NCBI RefSeq assembly: GCF_000266905.1
Contig: NC_018027.1
Location: forward strand, 5,456,001-5,520,000
Length of the DNA stretch: 64,000 bases
Direction of reading: 5' to 3'
From: Mycolicibacterium chubuense NBB4
GTDB taxonomy: Bacteria; Actinomycetota; Actinomycetes; Mycobacteriales; Mycobacteriaceae
A program made the position numbers and the translations under genes. Below are positions 41,952 to 50,876 of this stretch, piece after piece. The notes beneath the pieces are model-generated. The model was not told where the DNA came from. It did no database searches and saw only the letters and a list, made by a program, of their open reading frames with translations. Each line of letters begins with the position of its first letter. Within the stretch, counting starts at the first letter, position 1.

Positions 41952-43589
41952 TCACGAGTGCTCGCGCAGCTCGGTGACCGGGTAGGCGTTCTCGGCGTGA
42001 CGCGACCGGATCAGTTTCTTGTCGTACTTACCGACGCTGGTGCGCGGGATCTCGTCGACGAAGGTCCACCGTTCAGGCAGCCACCAGCGGGCGACTTTGT
42101 CGGCCAGGAAGTCTCGCAGCTCGGCCGCGTCCGTCTGGGCGCCCTCCTGAACGACGACGGCTGCCAGCGGCCGTTCCTGCCAGCGTTCGTCGGGCACACC
42201 CACCACCGCGGCCTCCCTGACCGCGGGGTGCGCGATGAGGTGATTCTCCAACTCCACCGACGAGATCCATTCCCCGCCCGATTTGATGACGTCTTTGGCC
42301 CGATCGGTCAACGTGATGTAGCCCTGCGGGTCGATGCGCCCCACGTCGCCGGTACGCAACCAACCGGACTGGAACTTCGACTCGTCGGTGTTGCGATAGT
42401 ACGAGCCGGTGATCCACGGGCCGCGGACCTCGAGTTCGCCGACCGCCGCGCCGTCGTTGGGCAGCACCTCGCCCGCGTCGTCGACGATGCGGGCCTCCAC
42501 CCCGCAGACGGGCCGGCCCTGGGAACTCCGGATCTGCCAGTGCTCGTCCTCCGGGACATCCGGCGGCGGCCACGCCAAGGTGGCGACGGGGGAGGTCTCG
42601 GTCATGCCCCACAGCTGGCGGATCTGCACACCGAACTTCTCTTCGAACGCCTTCATCAGCGACACCGGCACCGCGGAGCCGCCGCAACCGACGAGCCGCA
42701 GAGACGTGATGTCGTGGCCCGGGTTCGTCTCGAGGTGGTGCATGACGTCGTTCCAGATCGTGGGCACCGCCCCGGCGACGGTGGGCCGCTGCGTCTCGAT
42801 CAGGTCGACGAGCCGTTCGGCGTCCATGAAGCGGTCGGGCAGCACGAGGTCCGCGCCGGCCATCAGTGCGGCGTACGGCAGACCCCAGGCGTTGGCGTGG
42901 AACATCGGCACGATCGGCAAGGCCTTGTCGGCGAAGCTGAGCCCCAGTCCGTTTCCGCCGCACACCGCCATCGAATGCAGGTAGCTCGACCGGTGCCCGT
43001 ACACCACACCCTTCGGGTGGCCGGTGGTGCCGCTGGTGTAACACATTGCCGCAGCGGAGTTCTCGTCGACGTCGGGCCAGTCGAAGGCGTCCGGCTCGGC
43101 AGCCGTGATCTCGTGGTAGCGCAGTACCCGCTTGCCTGAGGCCTCCAGCGGCGCCAAGTCCCCGTCGCCGACCGCGATCACGGTGTGCACGGTCTCGAGC
43201 GATCGCAGCACCGGTGCGAGCACGGCGCTCAGCGACAGGTCGGCGATCACCACCCGGTCCTCGGCTTCGTAGGCGATGAACTCGATCTGCTCCGGGAAGA
43301 GCCGGATGTTCAGCGTGTGCAGCACCGCCCCCATCGACGGCACCGCGACGTAGGCCTCGAGGTGCTCCTGGTTGTTCCACATGAACGTGGCGACGCGCTC
43401 GTCTCCCTCGATGCCGATCCGCCGCAACGCATGTGCGAGCCTGGCAGCCTGCTGCCCGACCTCCCGATAGGTGGCGTGGCGGTAGCCGTCCCCCGTCGCG
43501 GTCGTCACGGTGCGGTCACCATGGACGGTGACCGCGTAGCGCAGGATCGCCGTCACCGTCAGGGGGAAGTTCTGCATCGTGCTGTACAT
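41952..43589 (-). CDS. Acyl-CoA synthetase (FadD-type, medium/long-chain)
   Basis: A 545-residue ANL-superfamily ligase that activates fatty or carboxylic acids to acyl-CoA through an acyl-AMP. The phosphate-binding motif YTSGTTGHPKGVVYGHR is near residues 185-201, QLWGMTETSPV near 327-337, the GWLRTGDVG hinge region near 414-422, and the catalytic Lys in RTSVGKYDKKLIR near 520. It resembles the AlkK/DmdB-like medium-chain group. ATG 43589 and a second in-frame ATG at 43577 are both possible. It is 28 bases upstream of the FMN protein gene on the same strand. The BadH-like SDR and enoyl-CoA hydratase lie within 3 kb and may share a pathway. Confidence 0.9.
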   Translation of the reverse strand: MYSTMQNFPLTVTAILRYAVTVHGDRTVTTATGDGYRHATYREVGQQAARLAHALRRIGIEGDERVATFMWNNQEHLEAYVAVPSMGAVLHTLNIRLFPEQIEFIAYEAEDRVVIADLSLSAVLAPVLRSLETVHTVIAVGDGDLAPLEASGKRVLRYHEITAAEPDAFDWPDVDENSAAAMCYTSGTTGHPKGVVYGHRSSYLHSMAVCGGNGLGLSFADKALPIVPMFHANAWGLPYAALMAGADLVLPDRFMDAERLVDLIETQRPTVAGAVPTIWNDVMHHLETNPGHDITSLRLVGCGGSAVPVSLMKAFEEKFGVQIRQLWGMTETSPVATLAWPPPDVPEDEHWQIRSSQGRPVCGVEARIVDDAGEVLPNDGAAVGELEVRGPWITGSYYRNTDESKFQSGWLRTGDVGRIDPQGYITLTDRAKDVIKSGGEWISSVELENHLIAHPAVREAAVVGVPDERWQERPLAAVVVQEGAQTDAAELRDFLADKVARWWLPERWTFVDEIPRTSVGKYDKKLIRSRHAENAYPVTELREHS

Positions 43590-43666
43590 CGTTTAACGCC
43601 TTCGCCGTGTGCTCGGTTGGGCGATATTAACGTGCCCCGCCATCGCGCCGGACCGGTTCGCCCGCG

Positions 43667-44032
43667 TCAGGGCTGCCGTTCGTTGAGCCACTCCGCCAGA
43701 ACCGCGGCCTGACTGTGGTCGGCGTCGCGGGTGGCGGTCAGCAGGACCACGTCGCCTCTGCGGGCGAGTTCGTCGAGGTGCTCGACGGCACGGCGGCGGT
43801 CCGGTGCTCTCAACTGCGCCCGATAGCGGCGGCGGAACTCGGCGAACTTCTCCGGCTGGTGCGAATACCACTGTCGCAGTTCGGTGGACGGTGCCACCTC
43901 GCGCAGCCACTCGGTCAGGTCGAGCTCCTCCTTCCGCACGCCGCGCGGCCACACCCGGTCGACCAGCACCCGCGCCTCGTCGGCGGATGACGCGTCGTCG
44001 TAGACCCTCCGGTAGCGGAACCGCCCGCTCAT
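43667..44032 (-). CDS. DUF488 family protein (YeaO-like)
   Basis: A 121-residue protein matching DUF488: RVLVDRVWPRGVRKEELDLTEWLREVAPSTELRQWYSHQPEKFAEFRRRYRAQL spans about residues 21-74, and the end has GDVVLLTATRDADHSQAAVLAEWL. The conserved Arg-Trp-Pro-Arg and Trp residues are the family hallmark; function is uncertain. It lies 2 bases after the stop of the DUF309 gene on the same strand, so the pair is cotranscribed. Confidence 0.88.
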   Translation of the reverse strand: MSGRFRYRRVYDDASSADEARVLVDRVWPRGVRKEELDLTEWLREVAPSTELRQWYSHQPEKFAEFRRRYRAQLRAPDRRRAVEHLDELARRGDVVLLTATRDADHSQAAVLAEWLNERQP

Positions 44033-44034
44033 CG

Positions 44035-44520
44035 CTACCTTCCCGGCTCCCGTGTCAACACGGGACGCAGGCGTGACGGTGGAATGTCGACGGATGCGCC
44101 GAGGTCGCCGATCAGCTCCTCCGCCCAGCCGATCAAACCGCCGACGTCCACGGAATACGCTGCGGCAGAATCGACTTCACGCAGATTGTGGGAGCTGCGC
44201 TGAAGCAGAGCGGACGCACCGGTGGGGTTGCCGCGCTGAACGTGCGTGATGCCCACGGCGAGCTGCGCCAGTCCCTGCCACAGCGATCTCTCGTCCTCGG
44301 GGCCGTTCTTCCAGGCGGCCTCGAGCACCTCGTGGGCATTGAACGCCAAGCCCCTGTTCAGCAGATCCTGGGCGTAGGCGAGGGAGTCGGACGGCGGCAG
44401 GTCGAGATCGTCCGGGATGCGCGGCACCCCGTCACTGCCCGGCGGAAGGGGCCGGCCCAGGGCGTCCCTGGGACGGGCGTTGCGGGGCCTGCCGGCTTCG
44501 TCGCGGGTGCGTCGGACCAT
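44035..44520 (-). CDS. DUF309 family protein
   Basis: A 161-residue protein with the DUF309 signature GLAFNAHEVLEAAWKNGPEDERSLWQGLAQLAVGITHVQRGNPTGASALLQRS (about residues 56-110), in which the HExLE and WxGL residues are conserved across the family. The N-terminal 40 residues are basic and Pro-rich. ATG 44520 is chosen with GAGGAC just upstream; the in-frame extension to 44562 is less likely. Function is unknown; it is followed at once by a DUF488 gene. Confidence 0.85.
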   Translation of the reverse strand: MVRRTRDEAGRPRNARPRDALGRPLPPGSDGVPRIPDDLDLPPSDSLAYAQDLLNRGLAFNAHEVLEAAWKNGPEDERSLWQGLAQLAVGITHVQRGNPTGASALLQRSSHNLREVDSAAAYSVDVGGLIGWAEELIGDLGASVDIPPSRLRPVLTREPGR

Positions 44521-44574
44521 GTCCTCATGATGCCCGCGGCGGGGATCGCGGCTGTGCACCACCAGGGGCCTGTG

Positions 44575-45054
44575 TCAGCGCATCACCGGCTCGGCCAGGT
44601 TCACCCGCAACGCCCAGTGCTCGTCGACGATGCGCCGCAGCGCGGCGTCCATCGGCCGTGCGGAGGCGAGGTCGTGGCCGAACGCGTTGTCCACGATGAC
44701 CACCGCGTCCTCGTCGAGTTCGGCCGTCTCGACCTGGTCGACGAGCGGGTCGAACAGCGTGGGCGGCGTGGCGAGGTAGTACAGCGCCCGGCGCTCGTTG
44801 CTCAGCTCGGCGGCATACATCAGGCCGCACTGGGTGATCACGAAGAGCTCCGCGGCGAACCGCGCGTCGCCGACCTCGGTGTGTCCCCATGCCAGCGCAC
44901 CGCGCCGGCTCTGCTCGAGCGGGTCCTGCACGGCGTCGGTCAGCGTGAACATCCTCTGGACGGGTCCGCTGTGCAGCCGCGGCTCCGCGTCGATCGCGGG
45001 CCGGAAGTACCGCTGAAACACCTCACCGAAGAAGTCGTGTAGTTGCTCGCTCAT
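44575..45054 (-). CDS. Conserved hypothetical protein
   Basis: A 159-residue acidic, largely helical soluble protein. It has no motif I can assign. The stretch HTEVGDARFAAELFVITQCGLMYAAELSNERRALYYLATPP looks structured and the codon use matches its neighbours, so I believe it is a real gene. It sits 54 bases upstream of the DUF309 gene on the same strand and may be cotranscribed with it. No signal peptide or membrane helix is seen. Confidence 0.6.
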   Translation of the reverse strand: MSEQLHDFFGEVFQRYFRPAIDAEPRLHSGPVQRMFTLTDAVQDPLEQSRRGALAWGHTEVGDARFAAELFVITQCGLMYAAELSNERRALYYLATPPTLFDPLVDQVETAELDEDAVVIVDNAFGHDLASARPMDAALRRIVDEHWALRVNLAEPVMR

Positions 45055-45186
45055 CGCGGCCCCCTAGATTCGACGACACCTCAAGTGTGCGCGCCGAACC
45101 ACCGGCTGGCCAGTGCTCCGGCGGATTCGTCACACCGCTGACGCGCAGGCGCCGGTGCGGTGGCGGGTGCCTCCGATCGCGTCGCT

Positions 45187-45927
45187 TCATCCCGCCATGG
45201 TCAGGCCGCCGCTCACGCTGAGAACCTGACCGGTGACGTAATCGGCGTAGTCCGAGGCGAAGAACAGCACCGAGTCGGCGACTTCTTCCGGTGTGGCCAA
45301 GCGGCGGAACGGAATCGCCCGGATGAGGCCTTCCCTGACCTTGCCGGGCAGCGAGGCGAACAACGGGGTATCGGTGGGTCCGGGGCACACGCAGTTGACG
45401 TTGATCCGGTACTTGGCCATCTCGCGTGCCAGCGACTTGGTGAAGGCGATCACCCCGCCCTTGGTGCCGGCGTAGACGGTCTCCCCCAGGCTGCCGACGC
45501 GGCCCGCGTCGCTGGCGATGTTGACGATCTTCAGCGGTGCGCCCGCGGCCAGGACACCGTCCAGCACCGCTCGCGTGAGCCGCACCGGCCCCAGGAAGTT
45601 GACGGCGACCAGCGCCTGCCAGAGCTCGTCGTCGTTGTCCATGAACGGCTCGACCCGGTCGAAGCCCGCAGCGTTGACCAAGACGTGCGGCAGGCCGAGG
45701 TCCCCGATCATGGCGTGACACACCGCGGTGATGGCAGACGCGTCGCCGAGGTCGGCTTCGTAGGGGTGAGCGCGCTCGCCGATCGTCGCCACCGTCTGCG
45801 CGAGGCCTTCGGTGTCGCGGTCGAGCGCCGCGACGGTGGCGCCGGCATCGGCCATCCGCACGGCGGTCGCGCGTCCGATACCCGAGGCGGCGCCGGTGAC
45901 GATCGCCACCTTGTTCCCGAACTGCAT
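45187..45927 (-). CDS. SDR resembling 2-hydroxycyclohexanecarboxyl-CoA dehydrogenase (BadH-like)
   Basis: A 246-residue classical SDR with TGAASGIGRATA (about residues 11-22), NAAG (about 84-87), the Ser of IVNIASDAGRVG and the YAGTKGG active site (Tyr ~150, Lys ~154). The C-terminal block VCPGPTDTPLF and TGQVLSVSGGLTMAG follows the BadH enzyme of cyclohexanecarboxylate degradation closely. BadH oxidises 2-hydroxycyclohexanecarboxyl-CoA with NAD. ATG 45927 has GGGAGGGACC upstream. It is divergent from an enoyl-CoA hydratase, a plausible partner. General 3-hydroxyacyl-CoA dehydrogenase activity is the alternative. Confidence 0.82.
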   Translation of the reverse strand: MQFGNKVAIVTGAASGIGRATAVRMADAGATVAALDRDTEGLAQTVATIGERAHPYEADLGDASAITAVCHAMIGDLGLPHVLVNAAGFDRVEPFMDNDDELWQALVAVNFLGPVRLTRAVLDGVLAAGAPLKIVNIASDAGRVGSLGETVYAGTKGGVIAFTKSLAREMAKYRINVNCVCPGPTDTPLFASLPGKVREGLIRAIPFRRLATPEEVADSVLFFASDYADYVTGQVLSVSGGLTMAG

Positions 45928-46105
45928 GGTCCCTCCCCATGGTGTGGCGGTCACAGTGAAAGTACCTGACCGGAAGCCGATTTGGTGCCCGCATCGGTCC
46001 GGGTTCGGTCTCCCCGGCCGGGTCGTGGTCGGTGTGGTTGACTGGCCCCACGGCTGAGGCGGTGCCCGCCAGGTGGCCTTCACGAGGAAGCGAGCGCAGC
46101 ACACC

Positions 46106-46912
46106 ATGGGATTCGACGACTACGAGCAATTGACGTTGTCCCGCCGCGACAACGGGGTCCTGCTGATCACCATCGACCGGCCGGAGAAGTACAACGCCGC
46201 CGATGAGGGAATGCACAGCGAACTCGCCCGGATCTGGGTCGACGTCGCGGCGGACCCGCAGACCCGTGTCGCGGTGATCACCGGCGCCGGCAAGGCGTTC
46301 TCGGCCGGTGGCGACCTGGCGATGGTCGAGCGCATGGCCGGTGACTACGAACGGGTGTCGCACATGCTCGACGAGATGAGCGCGCTCGTCTACAACATCA
46401 TCAACTGCGACAAGCCGATCGTGTCGGCGATCAATGGCGTCGCCGTCGGAGCCGGAACGGTCGCCGCCTTGCTCGCCGATGTGGCGATCGCCGCCGAAGA
46501 CGCCCGGATCGGCGACGGACACGTCAAGCTCGGCGTGGCCGCCGGCGACCATGCCGCGATCATCTGGCCGCTGCTGATCGGCATGGCCAAGGCCCGCTAC
46601 TACCTGCTCACCGGCGAGATGGTGACCGGCGCCGAAGCCGAGCGCATCGGGCTCGTCGCCAAAGCCGTGGCCCGCGAGGATGTTCTGGATGAAGCTCTTC
46701 GTGTCGCCGACGCCTTGGCGACGGGGTCTCAGCAGGCGATCCGGCTCACCAAACGGACCCTGAACAACTGGCTGCGCACCGCAGGACCGACCTTCGACCA
46801 GTCGGCGGCCTACGAGATGTTGACGTTCCTCGGCCCCGACGTCGTCGAGGGCTACACCGCCATCCGCGAGAAGCGCCCGCCACGGTTCCCCTCGGCCCTG
46901 AACCGGGATTGA
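46106..46912 (+). CDS. Enoyl-CoA hydratase/isomerase family protein
   Basis: A 268-residue crotonase. The oxyanion-hole segments are [13 protein letters not shown] (about residues 66-78) and [21 protein letters not shown] (about 112-132). The usual catalytic-Glu region reads [11 protein letters not shown] (about 143-153), with Lys-Leu-Gly but no Glu in the customary PE pair, so hydratase chemistry is uncertain; isomerase, hydrolase or ring-opening activities are alternatives. ATG 46106 is chosen as the start nearest the conserved N-terminus; GTG 46073 is possible. It is divergent from the BadH-like SDR, and the two may act on the same alicyclic or aromatic acyl-CoA. Confidence 0.83.
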   Translation: MGFDDYEQLTLSRRDNGVLLITIDRPEKYNAADEGMHSELARIWVDVAADPQTRVAVITGAGKAFSAGGDLAMVERMAGDYERVSHMLDEMSALVYNIINCDKPIVSAINGVAVGAGTVAALLADVAIAAEDARIGDGHVKLGVAAGDHAAIIWPLLIGMAKARYYLLTGEMVTGAEAERIGLVAKAVAREDVLDEALRVADALATGSQQAIRLTKRTLNNWLRTAGPTFDQSAAYEMLTFLGPDVVEGYTAIREKRPPRFPSALNRD

Positions 46913-46993
46913 CCCGGAGCGCGCTCGCGGTGTGACGGCCCGGCGATCGGGTAACTAGCTGTCACCGCCGAGGTTCGAGGGGGGATCGCGCAC

Positions 46994-48064
46994 GTGTCCG
47001 GTTGGCCGATGTGGGCTCTGCTCGTCGCGTTCGTCGTCGCCGCCGCTGCCATCTGGGTGGCCGGCATCTCGCTGTCCGATCAGACCGACGTGCTGTCCAC
47101 CCGCATGCATCTCGGGTCGGCGCTGGGCGGGCTGATCCTGCTGGCGATCGCGACCAACCTGCCCGAGATCGCCATCGTGGCCAGCGCCTCGTTGTCCGGC
47201 AACCTGGGGGTCGCGGTCGGAAACATCCTGGGCGGCATCGCGATTCAGACAGTGGTGCTGGTGGCTCTGGATGCCTTCGGGGTCCGTGGACGGCGGCCCC
47301 TGACCTACCGTGCCGCCTCACTGGTTCTGGTGCTGGAGGCTGCGCTGGTCGTCGCGGTACTCGCGATCGTCATCGCCGGCACCCAGTTGCCGCGGTCGTT
47401 GATCGCCCTGCGGGTGACTCCGGCGGCGCTGCTCATCGTGGTGGTCTGGGTGGGCGGCCTGCTGTTGTTGCGCCGGGCGGGGCGGTCGCTGCCCTGGCAC
47501 GAGTCCGGTCAACCGCCCGACGGCCAAGAGCGCCCGCGCGGCCACAGCGCGAAGCAGACCGAGCAGGAGGCGACCGCACGCGGTGTCAGCACCGCCAAGT
47601 CGGCGACGATCTTCGGCATCGCCGCGGTCGTGACGCTGGTCGCCGGTGTCGTGCTCGAGCGCAGCGGCGATGCGATCGCCGGCGGCATCGGTCTGTCGGG
47701 AGTGCTGTTCGGCGCGACGATCCTGGCCGCCGCCACCTCGCTGCCCGAGCTGTCGACCGGCCTGGCCTCGGTCCGCCACGGCGACTATCAACTCGCGATG
47801 TCCGACATCTTCGGCGGCAACGCGTTCCTGCCGGTGCTCTTCCTGATGGCCACCGTGTTGTCGGGCGACGCCGTTCTGCCGCAGGCCCAACGCACCGACA
47901 TCTACCTGACGGCGCTGGCGATGGTGCTGACGCTCGGCTACGCGGCCGGTCTGCTGTTCCGCCCGCAGCGCCGCGTCGCCCGGATGGGCGTCGACTCGCT
48001 GGCCGTCCTCGTCGTCTACGCGGTCGGGGTCGCCGGGCTGTTCGCGGTCGCCCACGCCGGCTGA
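46994..48064 (+). CDS. CaCA-family cation exchanger (Na+/Ca2+- or H+/Ca2+-type)
   Basis: A 356-residue membrane protein with about ten helices in two homologous halves. The alpha-repeat signatures are visible: GGLILLAIATNLPEIAIVASASLSGNLGVAVGNILGG (about residues 46-82) and LFGATILAAATSLPELSTGLASVRHGDYQLAMSDIFGGN (about 236-274), each with the conserved Asn/Ser-Leu-Pro-Glu. The halves are joined by a charged cytosolic loop (about 170-200). Such proteins exchange Ca2+ or other cations for Na+ or H+. GTG 46994 is chosen as start. It stands alone between the hydratase and the GH16 gene. Confidence 0.87.
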   Translation: MSGWPMWALLVAFVVAAAAIWVAGISLSDQTDVLSTRMHLGSALGGLILLAIATNLPEIAIVASASLSGNLGVAVGNILGGIAIQTVVLVALDAFGVRGRRPLTYRAASLVLVLEAALVVAVLAIVIAGTQLPRSLIALRVTPAALLIVVVWVGGLLLLRRAGRSLPWHESGQPPDGQERPRGHSAKQTEQEATARGVSTAKSATIFGIAAVVTLVAGVVLERSGDAIAGGIGLSGVLFGATILAAATSLPELSTGLASVRHGDYQLAMSDIFGGNAFLPVLFLMATVLSGDAVLPQAQRTDIYLTALAMVLTLGYAAGLLFRPQRRVARMGVDSLAVLVVYAVGVAGLFAVAHAG

Positions 48065-48137
48065 GGAGAAGCTGTCAGGATCCGGCGAGGGCACGGCTTT
48101 GCCCACGGGCCGGATCGTCGCCCTCTATCTTTGCGAT

Positions 48138-48986
48138 GTGCAGGATCTGAATCGACGGAAGATGATGATGCTGAGTGGATTCGGCGCGCTGGCGGCCATG
48201 ATCCCCCTTCCGGAGGCCGGGGCCCTCCCGTCGCCTGCTCCCGCCGCCCCGCCCGCACCCAGTGCCGCGACGCCGAACTACCTGTTCCAGGACGAATTCG
48301 ACGGTCCCGCCGGCTCCGCGCCGGATCCGGCGAAGTGGAGGGTGGTGCCGGCCCGCGAGTCGATCAAGAACCCGGTGTTCTGGGACCGGCCGGAGAACAT
48401 GGGGCAGTACCGCGACGACCGTGAGCACGTGTTCCTCGACGGCAACTCGAACCTGGTGATCCGCGCGACCAGGAACCCCGACGGCAAGTACGCCAGCGGC
48501 AAGGTCACCGGCACCTTCTGGGGTGGCATCAACACCACCTGGGAAGCCCGGATCAAGTTCGACTGCCTGACGCTGGGCTGCTGGCCGGCGTGGTGGCTGT
48601 CCAACGATCATCCCGTGGTGGGAGGCGAGATCGACCTCATCGAGTGGTACGGCAACGCGGACTGGCCGTCGGGCACCACCGTCCACGCCCGCTCCGACGG
48701 CACCTCGTTCGCGACGCAGCACCATCCCGTCGACAGCAACTGGCACCTGTGGCGTGTCACTTGGAACGACTCGGGGATGTACTTCTGGCAGGACTATGTC
48801 GAGGGCGCCGAGCCGTATTTCACCGTGCCGGCCCATTCGCTGGAGGGCTGGCCGTTCAACCTGCCCGACTACCGCGTGTTCCCGGTGCTGAATCTGGCCG
48901 TCGCGGGGTCGGGCGGCGGCGATCCCAAGGGCGGCACCTATCCGGCGGACATGCTGGTCGACTGGGTACGAGTCTGGAGCGGCTGA
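48138..48986 (+). CDS. Secreted GH16 family beta-glucanase (Rv0315-like)
   Basis: A 282-residue secreted GH16 protein. The N-terminus LNRRKMMMLSGFGALAAMIPLPEAGA (residues ~4-29) is a twin-arginine-type signal followed by a Pro/Ala-rich linker. The catalytic core contains FQDEFDGPAG (about 50-59) and the nucleophile/acid motif GEIDLIEWYGN (about 163-173), with Glu-x-Asp-x-x-Glu intact. It closely follows the layout of the mycobacterial beta-1,3-glucanase Rv0315. GTG 48138 keeps the twin arginine; an upstream start at 48099 is less likely. Role may be attack on fungal or algal glucans, or remodelling of an exopolysaccharide; this is inferred. Confidence 0.9.
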   Translation: MQDLNRRKMMMLSGFGALAAMIPLPEAGALPSPAPAAPPAPSAATPNYLFQDEFDGPAGSAPDPAKWRVVPARESIKNPVFWDRPENMGQYRDDREHVFLDGNSNLVIRATRNPDGKYASGKVTGTFWGGINTTWEARIKFDCLTLGCWPAWWLSNDHPVVGGEIDLIEWYGNADWPSGTTVHARSDGTSFATQHHPVDSNWHLWRVTWNDSGMYFWQDYVEGAEPYFTVPAHSLEGWPFNLPDYRVFPVLNLAVAGSGGGDPKGGTYPADMLVDWVRVWSG

Positions 48987-49040
48987 CCCCCGACCACGTC
49001 GGGCGTCGTCGTCTTGCTTCGATTACGCTCCGCTGCAACA

Positions 49041-49880
49041 TCATTCGGTGGGCCTCCGCCCCACCGCCACGAGGGTGCTCCCGGGAATCGTGTAGCGGAT
49101 GCCGTCGCTGTACCGACTCAGCGCCTGCCGGGCGGCGGCCCGGATGGCGGTGGTCTGGTCGTCGGGCAGTGAGTTCAGCAGCGCGGCCACCGGCCCGGCC
49201 AACGACGGCACGATCGTCCACCACTCGTCGAAGGACTCGGCGTGGAACGGATCGTCGACCTCCTCGACGAGGACGTCGGACAACCCGGCCTGCCTGAGGA
49301 TGCCCGCCAGCGCACCCTCACCGGACAGCGCGAACGGCCCCGGCATACCCGGCGGCGGAACGGGAGCGCCGAGTTGGGCGCTCACCGCGTCGAGCAGGGC
49401 ACTGAGCCAGGGATTGTCGGCCGGGGGACCCCACACCGCGAACACCGCTCGACCGCCGGGCCGCAGCACCCGAAGCGCCTCACGCACCGCTCGCACCGGG
49501 TCCCCGACGAGCATCAGCACTTCGCGGCTGAAGACCTTGTCGAACGACGAGTCCGGCGCGGCGATGTTCTCCATGTCCAGGCAGCAGACGGTGACGTTGC
49601 CTGCAGCGCGCTGCTTGGCCCTGGCCTCTGCGATCGCGACCATCTCGGCGGAGACATCGGACAGCACCACCCGGCCGTCTGCTCCGACGACATCGGCAGC
49701 GGTGATCCCGACTCCTCCTGGGCCGCAACCGAGTTCGAGCACCTCGTCGCCGGGTTGCAGATCAGCGGCGGCGAGCATGGCCGCACCGACCTCCGCGCCA
49801 CGCTCGTCGACGAAGTCGGCGTGCTCGCTCCAGGCCGGCGCCACCGAGGACCAGATGGCGTGCAGCGGGTTCGCGGCCAT
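49041..49880 (-). CDS. SAM-dependent methyltransferase (class I)
   Basis: A 279-residue methyltransferase of the Ubie/phosphatidylethanolamine type. Motif I VLELGCGPGGVGITAA is near residues 47-62, then GRVVLSDVSAEMVAIAEARAK (about 70-90), CCLDMENIAAPDSSFDKVFSREVLM (motif II/III region), and LRVLRPGGRAVFAVWG (about 137-152). The end SLPDDQTTAIRAAARQALSRYSDG resembles the C-terminal lid. Substrate unknown. The start ATG lies 41 bases from the divergent MOSC gene, so both share a compact promoter region. Confidence 0.87.
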   Translation of the reverse strand: MAANPLHAIWSSVAPAWSEHADFVDERGAEVGAAMLAAADLQPGDEVLELGCGPGGVGITAADVVGADGRVVLSDVSAEMVAIAEARAKQRAAGNVTVCCLDMENIAAPDSSFDKVFSREVLMLVGDPVRAVREALRVLRPGGRAVFAVWGPPADNPWLSALLDAVSAQLGAPVPPPGMPGPFALSGEGALAGILRQAGLSDVLVEEVDDPFHAESFDEWWTIVPSLAGPVAALLNSLPDDQTTAIRAAARQALSRYSDGIRYTIPGSTLVAVGRRPTE

Positions 49881-49921
49881 TCTCAAGAGTGTACGAGCGC
49901 AGCCCGTAGGCTGGCGCTGCG

Positions 49922-50758
49922 ATGACGACGATTGCCGAGGCGACCGGCCGGGTGGCCGCACTTCGCCGATATCCCGTGAAGTCGATGCTGGGTGAGCAGC
50001 GCGCAGCACTCGAGCTGAGCCCGCTCGGCGTGGCCGGCGACCGGCGGTACGCGTTCATCGATGACGAGACCGGCAGGGTCGCCACCGCCAAGAACCCGCG
50101 CCTCTGGCGCCGTCTGCTGCAGTGCTCCGCGACCACGGGCCCCGATGGGGTGGTGATCGCGCTGCCCGACGGTCGAGCGGTGCCCGTCGGCGCTGCCGAC
50201 GCACCGGTGTCGAACCTGGTCGGCCGGAGCGTGCACGTGGCCGACGAGCGGGCAGCCGGGGCCGTGGTCGAGCGGTCCGATCCCGTCGACGTCCTCGCGC
50301 ACGGCGTCGACGCCGACATCGAGGCCGCCCTGCTGGAGATCGCCCAGGGCACACCGGGCGGCGGGTTCGTGGACCACTCCCCCGTGCACCTGATCACCAC
50401 CGCCACCCTCGACGCCGTCGGCCTCGACCGGGCCGAGGCCGTGCGCTACCGCCCGAACATCGTGATCGAGACTCCCGCCGGGTGCCCCCCGTTCGTCGAG
50501 AACGACTGGGTCGGCGCCACGATCCGCCTCGGTGAGGCCGAATTGCGCGGCACGCTGCCCACACCGCGCTGTTCGGTGCCGACGCTGGAGCACGGTTCGA
50601 TGCCGCGCTCCCCACAGGCTGTCCGCTACGGGCTCGAGCACAACCGGGTCGAGGCAGGCGAATTCGGCGTGCTGCCGTGTGCGGGTCTCTACGCCGAGGT
50701 CGTCGCCGGCGGCACCGTCCGGGAAGGCGACGCCGTCCACCTCAGCGCGGGGGCGTGA
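49922..50758 (+). CDS. MOSC-domain protein (MOSC_N plus MOSC)
   Basis: A 278-residue protein with an N-terminal MOSC_N beta-barrel (RVAALRRYPVKSMLGEQRAALEL..GVAGDRRYAFID, about residues 10-48) and a C-terminal MOSC domain (about 120-275) that includes the conserved Cys in TPRCSVPTLEHG (near 221) and FGVLPCAGLYAEVV (near 250-263). These proteins transfer sulfur or bind the molybdenum cofactor, as in YcbX-type reductases of N-hydroxylated bases. It has no ferredoxin domain, unlike YcbX. It is divergent from the methyltransferase and upstream of the wax ester synthase gene. Confidence 0.87.
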   Translation: MTTIAEATGRVAALRRYPVKSMLGEQRAALELSPLGVAGDRRYAFIDDETGRVATAKNPRLWRRLLQCSATTGPDGVVIALPDGRAVPVGAADAPVSNLVGRSVHVADERAAGAVVERSDPVDVLAHGVDADIEAALLEIAQGTPGGGFVDHSPVHLITTATLDAVGLDRAEAVRYRPNIVIETPAGCPPFVENDWVGATIRLGEAELRGTLPTPRCSVPTLEHGSMPRSPQAVRYGLEHNRVEAGEFGVLPCAGLYAEVVAGGTVREGDAVHLSAGA

Positions 50759-50876
50759 GCGGCCCGGACTGTGACGTGCCGGTGAGCCAGTGCCCGCGGG
50801 GTTCCCCTGCGCGCGGGTGGCGCGCAGGTGCACACTCGCGACTGCGGCCGGCCGCACGTTCGGGAGGTTCACCACG

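Noticed and set aside
46930..46953. SigF-like pattern GTGT-N15-GGGTA before the CaCA exchanger
   Set aside because: The spacing is right but the -35 has a mismatch at a conserved T. It may be real, but one such hit is expected by chance, so it was left out of the feature list.
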